Positions 7,997 through 14,114 of a DNA stretch of 46,101 bases are shown in pieces. Both the position numbers and the translations under genes were made by a program. This DNA is from a virus. Within the stretch, counting starts at the first letter, position 1, and the number at the start of each line of letters is the position of its first letter. The notes under the pieces were generated by a model. It made no database searches and had not been told where the DNA came from. It was given only the letters and a program-made list of their open reading frames with translations. The DNA is taken from IMG/VR virus record IMGVR_UViG_3300020477_000038, positions 1 through 46,101 of that record. One strand, 5' to 3'.

Positions 7997-8085
7997 CACT
8001 CATCACCTCCAAAAAATACCCTGGCTATAAACAGCGCAACCGCAAACATAAATGCGATAACGCCGACTACCCATAACCAAATCAT
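7996..8085 (-). CDS. 29-residue membrane peptide
   Basis: A 29-residue open frame, MIWLWVVGVIAFMFAVALF followed by IARVFFGGDE: one hydrophobic helix with a charged end. Its ATG overlaps the stop of the upstream gene as ATGA and its stop overlaps the next ATG as TGATG. This double coupling, typical of this operon, makes it convincing despite its size. It would insert into the inner membrane; role unknown. Confidence 0.7.
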   Translation of the reverse strand: MIWLWVVGVIAFMFAVALFIARVFFGGDE

Positions 8086-8495
8086 GCTGCTTCCAGCACT
8101 TCTTCAAAGTCACTGACAGCTTCCCAAATCGCCGTGATAGCCATTTCTTTTATCATTGACTCAATGTAGTGCTTAGCGCTTAAAGGGTCGTTCAGGGCTT
8201 TGTCGTAAAGAGCATCGAAGTTGTCCGGCTCTTCTTTAAATGCTTCAACAAGACCGTCACGGGTAATTTCGCGAGTTTCTTCTGGTGATTCGAATGTAAC
8301 CGATCCGGTATCAATGAATTGCTCAAGGTGCCAGGCCGCTAAATCATTCATGCCTTGGTTAAGGTGAGTAGGGCGATACAAATCAACCAGGCGAACAAGG
8401 TTCATTGGTACGCAGCGTGTATCAATGTGCGTTACCTCTACCGGCTGGCGGTTTACGTGGGTGTCGATTTGGTTTTGTACGAAGCAGTTAGTCAT
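8082..8495 (-). CDS. hypothetical early protein
   Basis: 137 residues (MTNCFVQNQIDTHVNRQPV...), acidic and mainly helical in the C-terminal half. No family recognised. An AAGGTG ribosome site precedes the ATG at 8495, preferred over an in-frame ATG 45 bases upstream. It belongs to the leftward early operon between the antirepressor and recT. Confidence 0.65.
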   Translation of the reverse strand: MTNCFVQNQIDTHVNRQPVEVTHIDTRCVPMNLVRLVDLYRPTHLNQGMNDLAAWHLEQFIDTGSVTFESPEETREITRDGLVEAFKEEPDNFDALYDKALNDPLSAKHYIESMIKEMAITAIWEAVSDFEEVLEAA

Positions 8496-8505
8496 GGTTA
8501 TCACC

Positions 8506-8700
8506 TTATTTATCAGATTGGCACATAACTGCTTTCCCAAATATCATTTTAAAATGCGTGCAACAGACATAAGCTGTGTAGTTGTGCCTAAATATATCTG
8601 GATCATCATGCAGAATTTCTTCACCGACTTTATGCGTAGCTGGTGAGCCGCATAGGCTGCAATTTTCTCCTTCACATGATTTTGAAATGAAGTGGTTCAT
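8506..8700 (-). CDS. small cysteine-rich protein
   Basis: 64 residues with CEGENCSLCG and a later YVCCTHF, a spacing that could form a zinc-binding treble-clef or ribbon. The start overlaps the stop of the antirepressor gene (ATGA), so the two are co-translated. Function unknown. Confidence 0.65.
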   Translation of the reverse strand: MNHFISKSCEGENCSLCGSPATHKVGEEILHDDPDIFRHNYTAYVCCTHFKMIFGKAVMCQSDK

Positions 8701-9404
8701 GCGGCATTCTCCTGAAAGTATTTCTTGTGGAAATGAAGTTGTCCTTTCGCTGTAATAAGCGTTTTAAACCATACCTGCCGTTCGCCAGCTTGGTCGGTGC
8801 GAACACCCTCTTGAAGCTTTAATAAGCCTTGATCAACATATTTCTGATAAGGCTTGTTTCGGTCCTTAAGGCTGCTCATCAAGTAACCTTCATCGCGTAG
8901 CAGCTCATACAACTTGTTCTGGCCAGTGCCTACCGACTTGGCAAAGTCGCGAAATGAAACTGAATTGATTGCCTCGTTAACTGAATCGGCAAAAGCAATC
9001 TTTGGCTTGGCGGCCTCTAACTTGTCAGCCATATCAGCAGCAAGGCGTAATGCCTCCGCGAATGACTGAGGGACTGTTGCTTGTACTTGGTAACTGCCAG
9101 TCTTGCGAATAGACGGAAGAACTTCTGATACTACCCATTCTTCAAACGCTTCAGCCTCTGGCATTTTTGAGCGCATGATTAAGCGGTAAACATCACGCTC
9201 TGGAACTAAAAGCATTAGCTGATCACCGCTACTGGTAGGGATATAACGTTTCGTTACCCCCTTGCAGTGATCGCTTATTGCTTTACTGACATTTGAATAG
9301 CCAAGAATTGTTGCTACATCCTTTGCAACAAACATAGGTTCATCGCTCAACTGAACTGTGCGGATCTCGTTTTTTTGGAACTTGAAAGGAATTACATTGT
9401 TCAT
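8697..9404 (-). CDS. Bro-N / KilA-C type phage antirepressor
   Basis: 235 residues. Residues ~1-110 form a Bro-N domain (FVAKDVATILGYSNVSKAISDHC...EAFEEWVVSEVLPSIRKTGSYQ); residues ~125-230 form an ANT/KilA-C domain (FADSVNEAINSVSFRDFAKSVGTGQNKLYELLRDEGYLM). Such two-domain proteins act as antirepressors that disable a CI-type repressor by protein contact. It is the first gene after the leftward promoter, whose two operators match those at the repressor and cro starts, so it is probably silenced in the lysogen. Confidence 0.85.
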   Translation of the reverse strand: MNNVIPFKFQKNEIRTVQLSDEPMFVAKDVATILGYSNVSKAISDHCKGVTKRYIPTSSGDQLMLLVPERDVYRLIMRSKMPEAEAFEEWVVSEVLPSIRKTGSYQVQATVPQSFAEALRLAADMADKLEAAKPKIAFADSVNEAINSVSFRDFAKSVGTGQNKLYELLRDEGYLMSSLKDRNKPYQKYVDQGLLKLQEGVRTDQAGERQVWFKTLITAKGQLHFHKKYFQENAA

Positions 9405-9419
9405 GTTTTAGCTCTTCAT

Positions 9420-9478
9420 GTAAATCATATGCTTTACATAATAGTCGCTAAATTACTCTTGTCAAGTATATGCTTTAC
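9420..9478. promoter_or_regulatory. OL-like operators, two copies
   Basis: GTAAATCATATGCTTTAC (9420-9437) and GTCAAGTATATGCTTTAC (9461-9478) share 15 of 18 bases. The same imperfect palindrome recurs at 11562-11579 and, inverted, at 11616-11633. They bracket the pL promoter, so a bound repressor would block it. The ligand is inferred to be the HTH repressor at 11133 and possibly the Cro-like protein. Confidence 0.75.
9438..9465 (-). promoter_or_regulatory. leftward early promoter (pL-like)
   Basis: On the minus strand a perfect TTGACA -35 box (9465-9460) is followed after 16 bp by TATTAT (9443-9438). It reads into the antirepressor gene. One operator covers the -35 side (9461-9478), another the start-site side (9420-9437). 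This is the only sigma-70-like promoter of this quality seen before the leftward operon. Confidence 0.8.
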
Positions 9479-9487
9479 TTTTTAGTT

Positions 9488-9512
9488 GAAAAAATACCCA
9501 CTAAAATGTGGG
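9488..9512 (-). terminator. intrinsic terminator of the immunity operon
   Basis: On the minus strand CCCAC-ATTTTA-GTGGG is followed by TATTTTTT. It lies about 20 bases after the stop of the gene at 9531 and before the pL promoter, so it would end the repressor/kinase/partner transcript and insulate the leftward operon. Confidence 0.75.
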
Positions 9513-9530
9513 CATTGCAAGGAGGGGAGT

Positions 9531-10400
9531 TTATGCAGCTATAAGAAGCCTCTTGGCTGCTTTCTCAGGAGAGGAGGTTGCTATTAAAACAATTTCTTTT
9601 TTATCAGCTTCCTCTTCATAAAGACTTAAGTAGTCTTGAGCATCTTTATATTGCTTGTCAGTGTAGCTAACTTCATCAAATTCAGGCATGAAAACTATCA
9701 ATTCCTTTTGGGTTAGATCGAAAGAATAATCCCTAACAACGGAAAGATCCCATAGCAACTTCTTGGCCTCGTTCCATGAAGCGTTAACTCTTGCAGGATT
9801 CATCGCGGCAAGATTTGCAACATAGTGATTGGAAACATAGTGGTAGCTATGTATTTTACCTATTTTAAAATTGAAGTTCTTTTTGAGATTATTATCATGC
9901 TCTAGAACTTTTCCTTTAACCTTCTTAATCCATCTTGTACTTAACGGACTGGATTTGTCTTTAGATACAGAGTATTCATCTTCTGCATCCTCTTCAATAA
10001 AGTTTAAAGAGGCTAGAGAGGCATGGTTTTGAATTGCGCTTTTTAAAAGATCCTTTAGTCCTGATGAATGCATCGTTTCAATCTCAGTGACAAAAGAATT
10101 TTGATATGGAGGTTTATAGTCAAAAAGACTTCCCTCAGAGCTCAACCATGCAGTTAAATCATCTGAGATAACACTTATTAATCCTTGAACGCTTTGAGAC
10201 TGCCCCCCATACATACATAAGAGAGTTTCTTTACTTATAGTTTGCACAACTCTAAATTCACCGGAGTTCATTTTAGCAGCTGCTATAACAGTTATTCGTT
10301 CTCCTGAAAGAATTATTGGCTCCAACTGAACGGATAGGTAGCTACCTTGACTCTCTGGTAAAGGAGGAAACTTTGTTTTTAATACGTCTAGGTTAACCAT
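9531..10400 (-). CDS. partner protein of HipA-like kinase, unknown function
   Basis: 289 residues; no family recognised with confidence. The N-terminal ~110 residues look like a compact alpha/beta domain (GSYLSVQLEPIILSGERITVIAAAKMNSGEF...), a layout that recalls partners encoded beside HipA-like kinases, such as DUF3037, without clear motif identity. The middle is charged, and the C-terminus ends with IVLIATSSPEKAAKRLLIAA. It overlaps the kinase gene by eight bases and shares its transcript. The A+T-rich composition of this operon contrasts with the flanking genes and suggests separate acquisition. A partner or substrate role is inference. Confidence 0.7.
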   Translation of the reverse strand: MVNLDVLKTKFPPLPESQGSYLSVQLEPIILSGERITVIAAAKMNSGEFRVVQTISKETLLCMYGGQSQSVQGLISVISDDLTAWLSSEGSLFDYKPPYQNSFVTEIETMHSSGLKDLLKSAIQNHASLASLNFIEEDAEDEYSVSKDKSSPLSTRWIKKVKGKVLEHDNNLKKNFNFKIGKIHSYHYVSNHYVANLAAMNPARVNASWNEAKKLLWDLSVVRDYSFDLTQKELIVFMPEFDEVSYTDKQYKDAQDYLSLYEEEADKKEIVLIATSSPEKAAKRLLIAA

Positions 10401-11130
10401 TGTAAACTAGCCCCATTTGTTTCATTCCCAATTGTTGCTCTATTAGTAGAGATAAAACAGAAAGTCGCTGCTCGAAGAATTTCAGCATTTCATCTTCATA
10501 AGTATCACTAATGATATTAGCGGATTTTAGTTCACTTGTAATCTGATTAACAAAGTCTAATCGAAAATTTGGTATAGGCTTTTCTAAGTCCTTAAGCAGC
10601 CTTCTTTTTCCCAACTCATCATCCTTGTTTAAAGCAGCAGTAAGCGTATTAATAATTCCGTTATCATAAGAAGGTATATTAAAATCTCCACACAGACACT
10701 TTTCATGATCTATTAAGTATATCTGCCCAGACCCTTTGATGAGTATGTTTTGTTGATTCCTATCAGGATTCTTTATCCATTCATCAAAGCATGCTGCTTC
10801 ATTTTTTTTCTTCCACTTATCCCAAACAATATTTACAAAAGTCTTATTGGTAACTAAAAGCGCAAAAATAGAAGGACTCTTTAAATCTTTACTCGCAAAA
10901 ACATATTCATCATTCCAAATTCCAATAATAGGATTTGGTGAATTTAATCCAACTTCGTTTGCTAACCTAGCAACCACGTACTCGATTACAATTTTTTCTG
11001 ATGTGAGTCTTTTTATGTATGCCCGTTCTATGGTTTCTGCAACTTGTATATTGCCCAAATAAACCTGGTTAGATGTATCAAGCTCAAGCTTTTTTGGATT
11101 CCCTGAAACCGTCCCTAGTTCAATTCCCAT
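10393..11130 (-). CDS. HipA-like kinase-fold protein
   Basis: 245 residues. A predicted ATP-lysine lies at Lys40 (ERAYIKRL). The catalytic loop reads NPDRNQQNILI (Asp123, Asn128), and Asp141 of the metal motif lies in YLIDHEKC. This order matches small HipA-like kinases rather than full HipA, which has ~440 residues and an N-subdomain 1. HipA proteins phosphorylate translation factors or tRNA synthetases; the target here is unknown. It sits directly after the phage repressor gene in the same operon, a place lambdoid phages use for lysogen-expressed exclusion genes such as rexAB. Confidence 0.8.
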   Translation of the reverse strand: MGIELGTVSGNPKKLELDTSNQVYLGNIQVAETIERAYIKRLTSEKIVIEYVVARLANEVGLNSPNPIIGIWNDEYVFASKDLKSPSIFALLVTNKTFVNIVWDKWKKKNEAACFDEWIKNPDRNQQNILIKGSGQIYLIDHEKCLCGDFNIPSYDNGIINTLTAALNKDDELGKRRLLKDLEKPIPNFRLDFVNQITSELKSANIISDTYEDEMLKFFEQRLSVLSLLIEQQLGMKQMGLVYNG

Positions 11131-11132
11131 TT

Positions 11133-11561
11133 TTATTTAACCTTAGATCGATCTATCACACTTTGAATTGTTGACATGAATATGTTTTTTTCATCCTCTG
11201 AAAGCTCTATACCAGAATCTACTAACTTCATAAACATATGAAGAACGGCTTTAGATCGGGGGGTTGCTTTCTCTAAAGCTTCAACCGCATAAGGTATTAC
11301 ATTTTCTTTTGCAGAAGACTGACCAGTGAGCTCACCCGTCAAAACAGATAAAAAATCTGGTTCTTCAACGCCGTAAAAAACCGCGGCTTTAGCTAAGTTT
11401 GTATTTGTGATCCTTCCAGTTCGAAACCAGTTTGTTACGGCCTGCCTGGTGACATCACAAAAATCGGCGAGAGCAACTTTCGTCTTGCTCCTGTCAGAGG
11501 ATTTATGAACATCCGTTAGCCAGCTTATAACTAGCTCTTTGTGTCTATCTTCTAGTTCCAT
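11133..11561 (-). CDS. short HTH phage repressor without peptidase domain
   Basis: About 142 residues (MELEDRHKELVISWL...). A helix-turn-helix spans roughly residues 30-60 (KVALADFCDVTRQAVTNWFRTGR); the rest is a helical tail for dimerisation. No LexA/S24 self-cleavage domain is present, so SOS-driven cleavage is unlikely and the antirepressor may be the inducing agent. Divergently placed from the Cro-like gene, it occupies the cI position. An in-frame ATG at 11588 would add nine residues and place an operator inside the gene. Neither ATG has a clear ribosome site, so a leaderless message as for lambda cI is possible. Confidence 0.8.
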   Translation of the reverse strand: MELEDRHKELVISWLTDVHKSSDRSKTKVALADFCDVTRQAVTNWFRTGRITNTNLAKAAVFYGVEEPDFLSVLTGELTGQSSAKENVIPYAVEALEKATPRSKAVLHMFMKLVDSGIELSEDEKNIFMSTIQSVIDRSKVK

Positions 11562-11633
11562 GTAAATATAATGCTTTACAAAATTCATTTCTTAAAGCAA
11601 TCTACAGTTGACAAAGTAAAGCAAGTGATTTAC
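11562..11633. promoter_or_regulatory. OR-like operators, two copies
   Basis: GTAAATATAATGCTTTAC (11562-11579) and GTAAAGCAAGTGATTTAC (11616-11633) match the OL copies; the second reads GTAAATCACTTGCTTTAC on the other strand. The first touches the repressor start and the second lies between the -35 and -10 boxes of pR. Centres are 54 bp apart. This gives a lambda-like two-sided switch. Confidence 0.8.
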
Positions 11634-11636
11634 TTT
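11608..11636 (+). promoter_or_regulatory. rightward early promoter (pR-like)
   Basis: A perfect TTGACA (11608-11613), a 17-bp spacer and TACTTT (11631-11636) lead into the Cro-like gene. An 18-bp operator fills the spacer, so binding would exclude polymerase. Confidence 0.8.
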
Positions 11637-11667
11637 TCTTCGTGGTTTCATTCAAAAGGTGCAAGAA

Positions 11668-11844
11668 GTGAAAAATTCTCAAATTGCCAAACACTTTGAT
11701 GTATCGAGGCAAGCTGTTTATGGATGGTTCAAAAAAAAGGTTCCAGCCGAAAGAGTGATAGAGCTCGAAAGGATAAGCGGTATTCCACGCCATGAGCTTC
11801 GACCTGACATTTACCCGCCCGAAGAATACAAACAAGCCAGCTAA
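11668..11844 (+). CDS. Cro/YdaS-like DNA-binding protein
   Basis: 58 residues with an N-terminal helix-turn-helix (NSQIAKHFDVSRQAVYGWFKKK) and a typical YdaS/Cro ending (VPAERVIELERISG...ELRPDIYPPEEY). As first gene after pR it should bind the same operators as the repressor and favour lytic growth. The GTG at 11668 is chosen because AAAAGG lies eight bases before it; a GTG nine bases earlier is too close to that site. Confidence 0.85.
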   Translation: MKNSQIAKHFDVSRQAVYGWFKKKVPAERVIELERISGIPRHELRPDIYPPEEYKQAS

Positions 11845-11860
11845 CACGGAGAACTTAGCT

Positions 11861-12049
11861 ATGTATGCAGATCCACGAAAAATCAAAAAGAACGAAGTGA
11901 AAGTTCGTTTTGACGATGATGTGAATGAGTTGCTTGATGCGCTGGTGAAGAACACCGGCGGACAAAAAGCGGTTCTGGTACGTGACATATTCATGCGCGG
12001 ACTTAAAGCGTCTGTATCGGAATCTGAAAACAAGCTTACGGCGGCTTAG
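11861..12049 (+). CDS. ribbon-helix-helix regulator
   Basis: 62 residues (MYADPRKIKKNEVKVRF...). A beta segment (EVKVRFDD) followed by two helices (VNELLDALVKNTGG, KAVLVRDIFMRGL) fits the Arc/MetJ-type RHH fold, which binds DNA as a dimer. It occupies the slot of lambda cII after cro, so a role in the lysis-lysogeny decision is plausible but inferred. GGAG lies nine bases before the ATG at 11861. Confidence 0.75.
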   Translation: MYADPRKIKKNEVKVRFDDDVNELLDALVKNTGGQKAVLVRDIFMRGLKASVSESENKLTAA

Positions 12050-12064
12050 ATTGCCTTGGAAGAG

Positions 12065-12083
12065 CCCCGAAAGGGGTATTTTT
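12065..12083 (+). terminator. intrinsic terminator (tR1-like)
   Basis: CCCC-GAAA-GGGG (12065-12076) with a GNRA tetraloop followed by TATTTTT. It lies between the RHH gene and the next small gene, the place where lambda has tR1, and would limit read-through from pR unless antitermination or leakiness operates. No N-like gene was recognised. Confidence 0.75.
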
Positions 12084-12105
12084 AGACCTTTTCAGGGCCT
12101 CAATA

Positions 12106-12312
12106 ATGACTGAAACCATAGAGCTTAGCGAGGAAGAAATGGAAATCGTTCAGCAAGTCGCAAAAGAAATGGACATTAATTTAAATCAGGCTGCTCAGCT
12201 AATCATTGAACGTGGAATTCAAGGGTTGCTAGCTGATATTTCACCAACAACGATGGCTTTAAAGGGCGTTTTAAGGGCCTCAAAAGCCCAAAACAACGGC
12301 GGGGCCGCCTAA
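12106..12312 (+). CDS. small helical protein, unknown function
   Basis: 68 residues (MTETIELSEEEMEIVQQVAKEMD...), acidic at the start with a helix-turn-helix-like middle (INLNQAAQLIIERGIQGLL) that could be an RHH or dimerisation motif. Its stop overlaps the next ATG (TAATG), so it is coupled to the following gene. No family named. Confidence 0.65.
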   Translation: MTETIELSEEEMEIVQQVAKEMDINLNQAAQLIIERGIQGLLADISPTTMALKGVLRASKAQNNGGAA

Positions 12313-12794
12313 TGTCAGAGCCAACCAACATCCAACACCGGTATATCGCATACATCGACCATTACATTCGCTGCTTTGATAATTTCCCGAGCGTGGCTGT
12401 ATTGGCTAAAGCGTTTGGCGTAACGCAGGGCGCATCTTATCAAAACTGCATGCTTTTGGAGCGAAAGGGCTTTTTAAAGAAAGTGCCTGGTCGCAAATGC
12501 TACCAGCGCACCATCAAATTTAAACAGTATATGGCCAGCTGGCCGAAAGGGGAGGCTCATCGCAAAAATAACTCCCTTACTAACAAACTCTATCCCTCTG
12601 TAATGGTAAAGGAAAGCACTGATTTAACTATCAACAAGAGTGATTGTGGGAGGTGCTACACGGTTATCTTCAAAGATTCTAAAGGGGCAGTCTCCGGCAA
12701 TGAGAGTGACCTCGCCACCGATAGGAATGCTATATGTCGCTGTGCCGAAGACGCCAAAATCAACTGTGACGACAGTGGCCCCGAGACGAGATGA
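12312..12794 (+). CDS. winged-helix-type protein
   Basis: 160 residues. Residues ~8-70 look like a LexA/MarR-type winged helix (RYIAYIDHYIRCFDNFPSVAVLAKAFGVTQGASYQNCMLLERKGFLKKVPG). The C-terminal third, from about 12624 on, is antisense to a well-formed minus-strand gene and has a less natural composition, so the true end or constraint of this part is uncertain. Likely a DNA-binding early regulator. Confidence 0.65.
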   Translation: MSEPTNIQHRYIAYIDHYIRCFDNFPSVAVLAKAFGVTQGASYQNCMLLERKGFLKKVPGRKCYQRTIKFKQYMASWPKGEAHRKNNSLTNKLYPSVMVKESTDLTINKSDCGRCYTVIFKDSKGAVSGNESDLATDRNAICRCAEDAKINCDDSGPETR

Positions 12795-12848
12795 GGAAAG
12801 TATGACTTTATCGCCTTTTTTCCAATCACCTTTGTGTTCTTTAAGCAT
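12624..12848 (-). CDS. small antisense gene, beta-rich protein
   Basis: 74 residues (MLKEHKGDWKKGDKVIL...), with alternating hydrophobic and glycine residues typical of a small beta barrel (GATVVTVDFGVFGTATYSIP). GGAGTG lies five bases before the ATG at 12848. It overlaps the tail of the plus-strand winged-helix gene end to end. The protein looks more natural than the plus-strand frame here, so it is probably real. Function unknown. Confidence 0.6.
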   Translation of the reverse strand: MLKEHKGDWKKGDKVILSSSRLGATVVTVDFGVFGTATYSIPIGGEVTLIAGDCPFRIFEDNRVAPPTITLVDS

Positions 12849-12932
12849 AATTTCACTCCATTGTTTGCTAGTTGGTTTTTTGGTCAATTCCAGATTAGCA
12901 GACAGTGGCAGTGAAATAAACGAGGTGACCGC

Positions 12933-13136
12933 ATGAACGGGTTAATCGCGCTTTGGGTATGTTCGCAGGTGGCAAACCTCCCGGCCGTCAACAACTGTCA
13001 CAGTCAAAGCGAATACGCAATGCCGTGCGCTAACGATTTTAGTGTATTTCAACATCATCAATCCTCCCATTTGTTGTACGAACAGCCTACCAGCTGGCCG
13101 GTGCGGGAAAAACTGAACAAAGGAGCGGTTTTATGA
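12933..13136 (+). CDS. doubtful small frame in the rightward operon
   Basis: 67 residues with GAGGTG five bases before the ATG and an ATGA overlap with the next gene, both favouring translation. Residue use is odd (many Gln, His, Ser, Asn and few repeated patterns) and the strand opposite carries a 38-residue frame with a stronger ribosome site. It may be only a translated leader that couples the next gene. Confidence 0.35.
   Translation: MNGLIALWVCSQVANLPAVNNCHSQSEYAMPCANDFSVFQHHQSSHLLYEQPTSWPVREKLNKGAVL
12942..13058 (-). CDS. 38-residue antisense gene
   Basis: A 38-codon frame starting MMLKYTKIVSARHCVFALTV and ending REVCHLRTYPKRD. GGGAGG lies four and seven bases before two adjacent ATG codons, the better spacing being to the second (13055). 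The sequence looks like a small beta-rich basic protein. It is one of three minus-strand frames nested in the rightward operon. Confidence 0.5.
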   Translation of the reverse strand: MMLKYTKIVSARHCVFALTVTVVDGREVCHLRTYPKRD

Positions 13137-13477
13137 GCGAATGCAAATTAAAAATACAGGTTGATGTAAGCCGGATTACAGAACTTCTCAAAGAAGTTGA
13201 GCAAGCCGACTTAACTGAGGAATCACTTAAAAGCTTTCTTGAAGTCTTTGAGCGCCTTGTCGATGCTGGCCATTTGTTTAAGGAAGTCGTCCCGGTCGAT
13301 CTTGGTGATAGTTCCACAGCTGCAGGTGAAAGAGTCGTTTCGTTTTATCCAACCAATACTCTTATTGGTCTTTTTACTGCACTTCTGGCAGGTGATCGGG
13401 ATTTCAGCGCTATCGAGCATAGTCATTCCTTTGTCAGTTGTTCAAAAACTAAACATAGCAAAGGAGAGGCCCAGTGA
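13133..13477 (+). CDS. hypothetical early protein, partly overlapped antisense
   Basis: 114 residues (MSECKLKIQVDVSRITELLKE...). AAAGGAG lies seven bases before the ATG, and the stop overlaps the next GTG (GTGA). The first ~50 residues look like a sound amphipathic protein; from 13223 to 13420 the opposite strand encodes a zinc-ribbon protein. Either both are used or the plus frame is constrained mainly at its N-terminus. Function unknown. Confidence 0.5.
   Translation: MSECKLKIQVDVSRITELLKEVEQADLTEESLKSFLEVFERLVDAGHLFKEVVPVDLGDSSTAAGERVVSFYPTNTLIGLFTALLAGDRDFSAIEHSHSFVSCSKTKHSKGEAQ
13223..13420 (-). CDS. small zinc-ribbon protein, antisense
   Basis: 65 residues with a clear zinc ribbon: IPITCQKCSKKTNKSIGWI then FTCSCGT, followed by an amphipathic helix (DDFLKQMASIDKALKDFKKAF). 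This arrangement is familiar from short phage and plasmid proteins of unknown role. AAGGA lies six bases before the ATG at 13420. The minus-strand sequence upstream contains an extended TGCTATGTT box that could serve as a promoter. It overlaps the plus-strand gene at 13133. Confidence 0.7.
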   Translation of the reverse strand: MLDSAEIPITCQKCSKKTNKSIGWIKRNDSFTCSCGTITKIDRDDFLKQMASIDKALKDFKKAFK

Positions 13478-13617
13478 GAAGTGCTTTTCATTCATGGTTG
13501 CGCCGGAATTTTCCGGCAATCGAGCGCCACAAAAACCTTATCGCGTTTTCTGTGTTTTGGGTGGCCCTGAGCATACCTATCATTTTTAAGACGGCGCAGT
13601 TGGCCGGTATTGAGTAG
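13474..13617 (+). CDS. 47-residue membrane protein
   Basis: Starts GTG at 13474 (MRSAFHSWLRRNFPAIERHK), overlapping the upstream stop as GTGA, with AAAGGAG seven to eight bases before. A basic amphipathic start is followed by one hydrophobic helix (NLIAFSVFWVALSIPIIF). A small inner-membrane protein of unknown role; size and place recall small early membrane proteins of lambdoid phages. Confidence 0.65.
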   Translation: MRSAFHSWLRRNFPAIERHKNLIAFSVFWVALSIPIIFKTAQLAGIE

Positions 13618-13625
13618 GAAAGGTT

Positions 13626-14114
13626 ATGCCAGAGCTTACTGATGACGATGTATTAAAACTGTTTGAGCCAGGCTCGGAATATACCCGCGAGCAGTTGTGC
13701 GAATTGGCAAACGCCTACGATCACGAAAGTAGTGTTTATCTAAGTCGGGCACTTGGCAGGCTGAAACGCTGGGACAAGGTAGCCAAAAGCGAATCAGGAA
13801 GCTGGTATCTCGTTGAGGGTAATCACTTTGCAGAAGCTATTACCGAGAAATCCATAGCTAAGCCGCCAAAAGAGCCTAAGCAGGTAAAGGTTAGCACGCC
13901 TGTTAGTGAGGTCACTGAAAAGGCGGAAGTTGATAGCGACATTAATACGGCGCTGCTCAGGGTAGCAAACAGGTTTAACCGTTTCGGTGAAGTTTCCAGC
14001 CTGGAAGATAAGCTTTATACGCTTGAGTTTCTGGGTAAGTTGCTGGATCCGACTATCGACAAAGTTTTCAAGTCGATAGCTGATGATTTAAGGCGGCTCA
14101 ATGGCGATGTTTAA
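13626..14114 (+). CDS. hypothetical protein with winged-helix-like start
   Basis: 162 residues. Residues ~1-70 resemble a winged helix (LTDDDVLKLFEPGSEYTREQLCELAN...LSRALGRLKRWDKVAKSESGSWYLVE). A Lys/Pro-rich linker follows, then a C-terminal helical part (LEDKLYTLEFLGKLLDP). AGGAAAGG precedes the ATG. As last gene before the 560-bp gene-free stretch and the replication genes it may regulate replication or early transcription; this is inferred from place only. Confidence 0.65.
   Translation: MPELTDDDVLKLFEPGSEYTREQLCELANAYDHESSVYLSRALGRLKRWDKVAKSESGSWYLVEGNHFAEAITEKSIAKPPKEPKQVKVSTPVSEVTEKAEVDSDINTALLRVANRFNRFGEVSSLEDKLYTLEFLGKLLDPTIDKVFKSIADDLRRLNGDV

Noticed and set aside
11602-12033. 143-codon minus-strand frame across the Cro-like and RHH genes
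   Set aside because: Phe/Ser-rich shadow of two well-supported plus-strand genes with promoter and ribosome sites.
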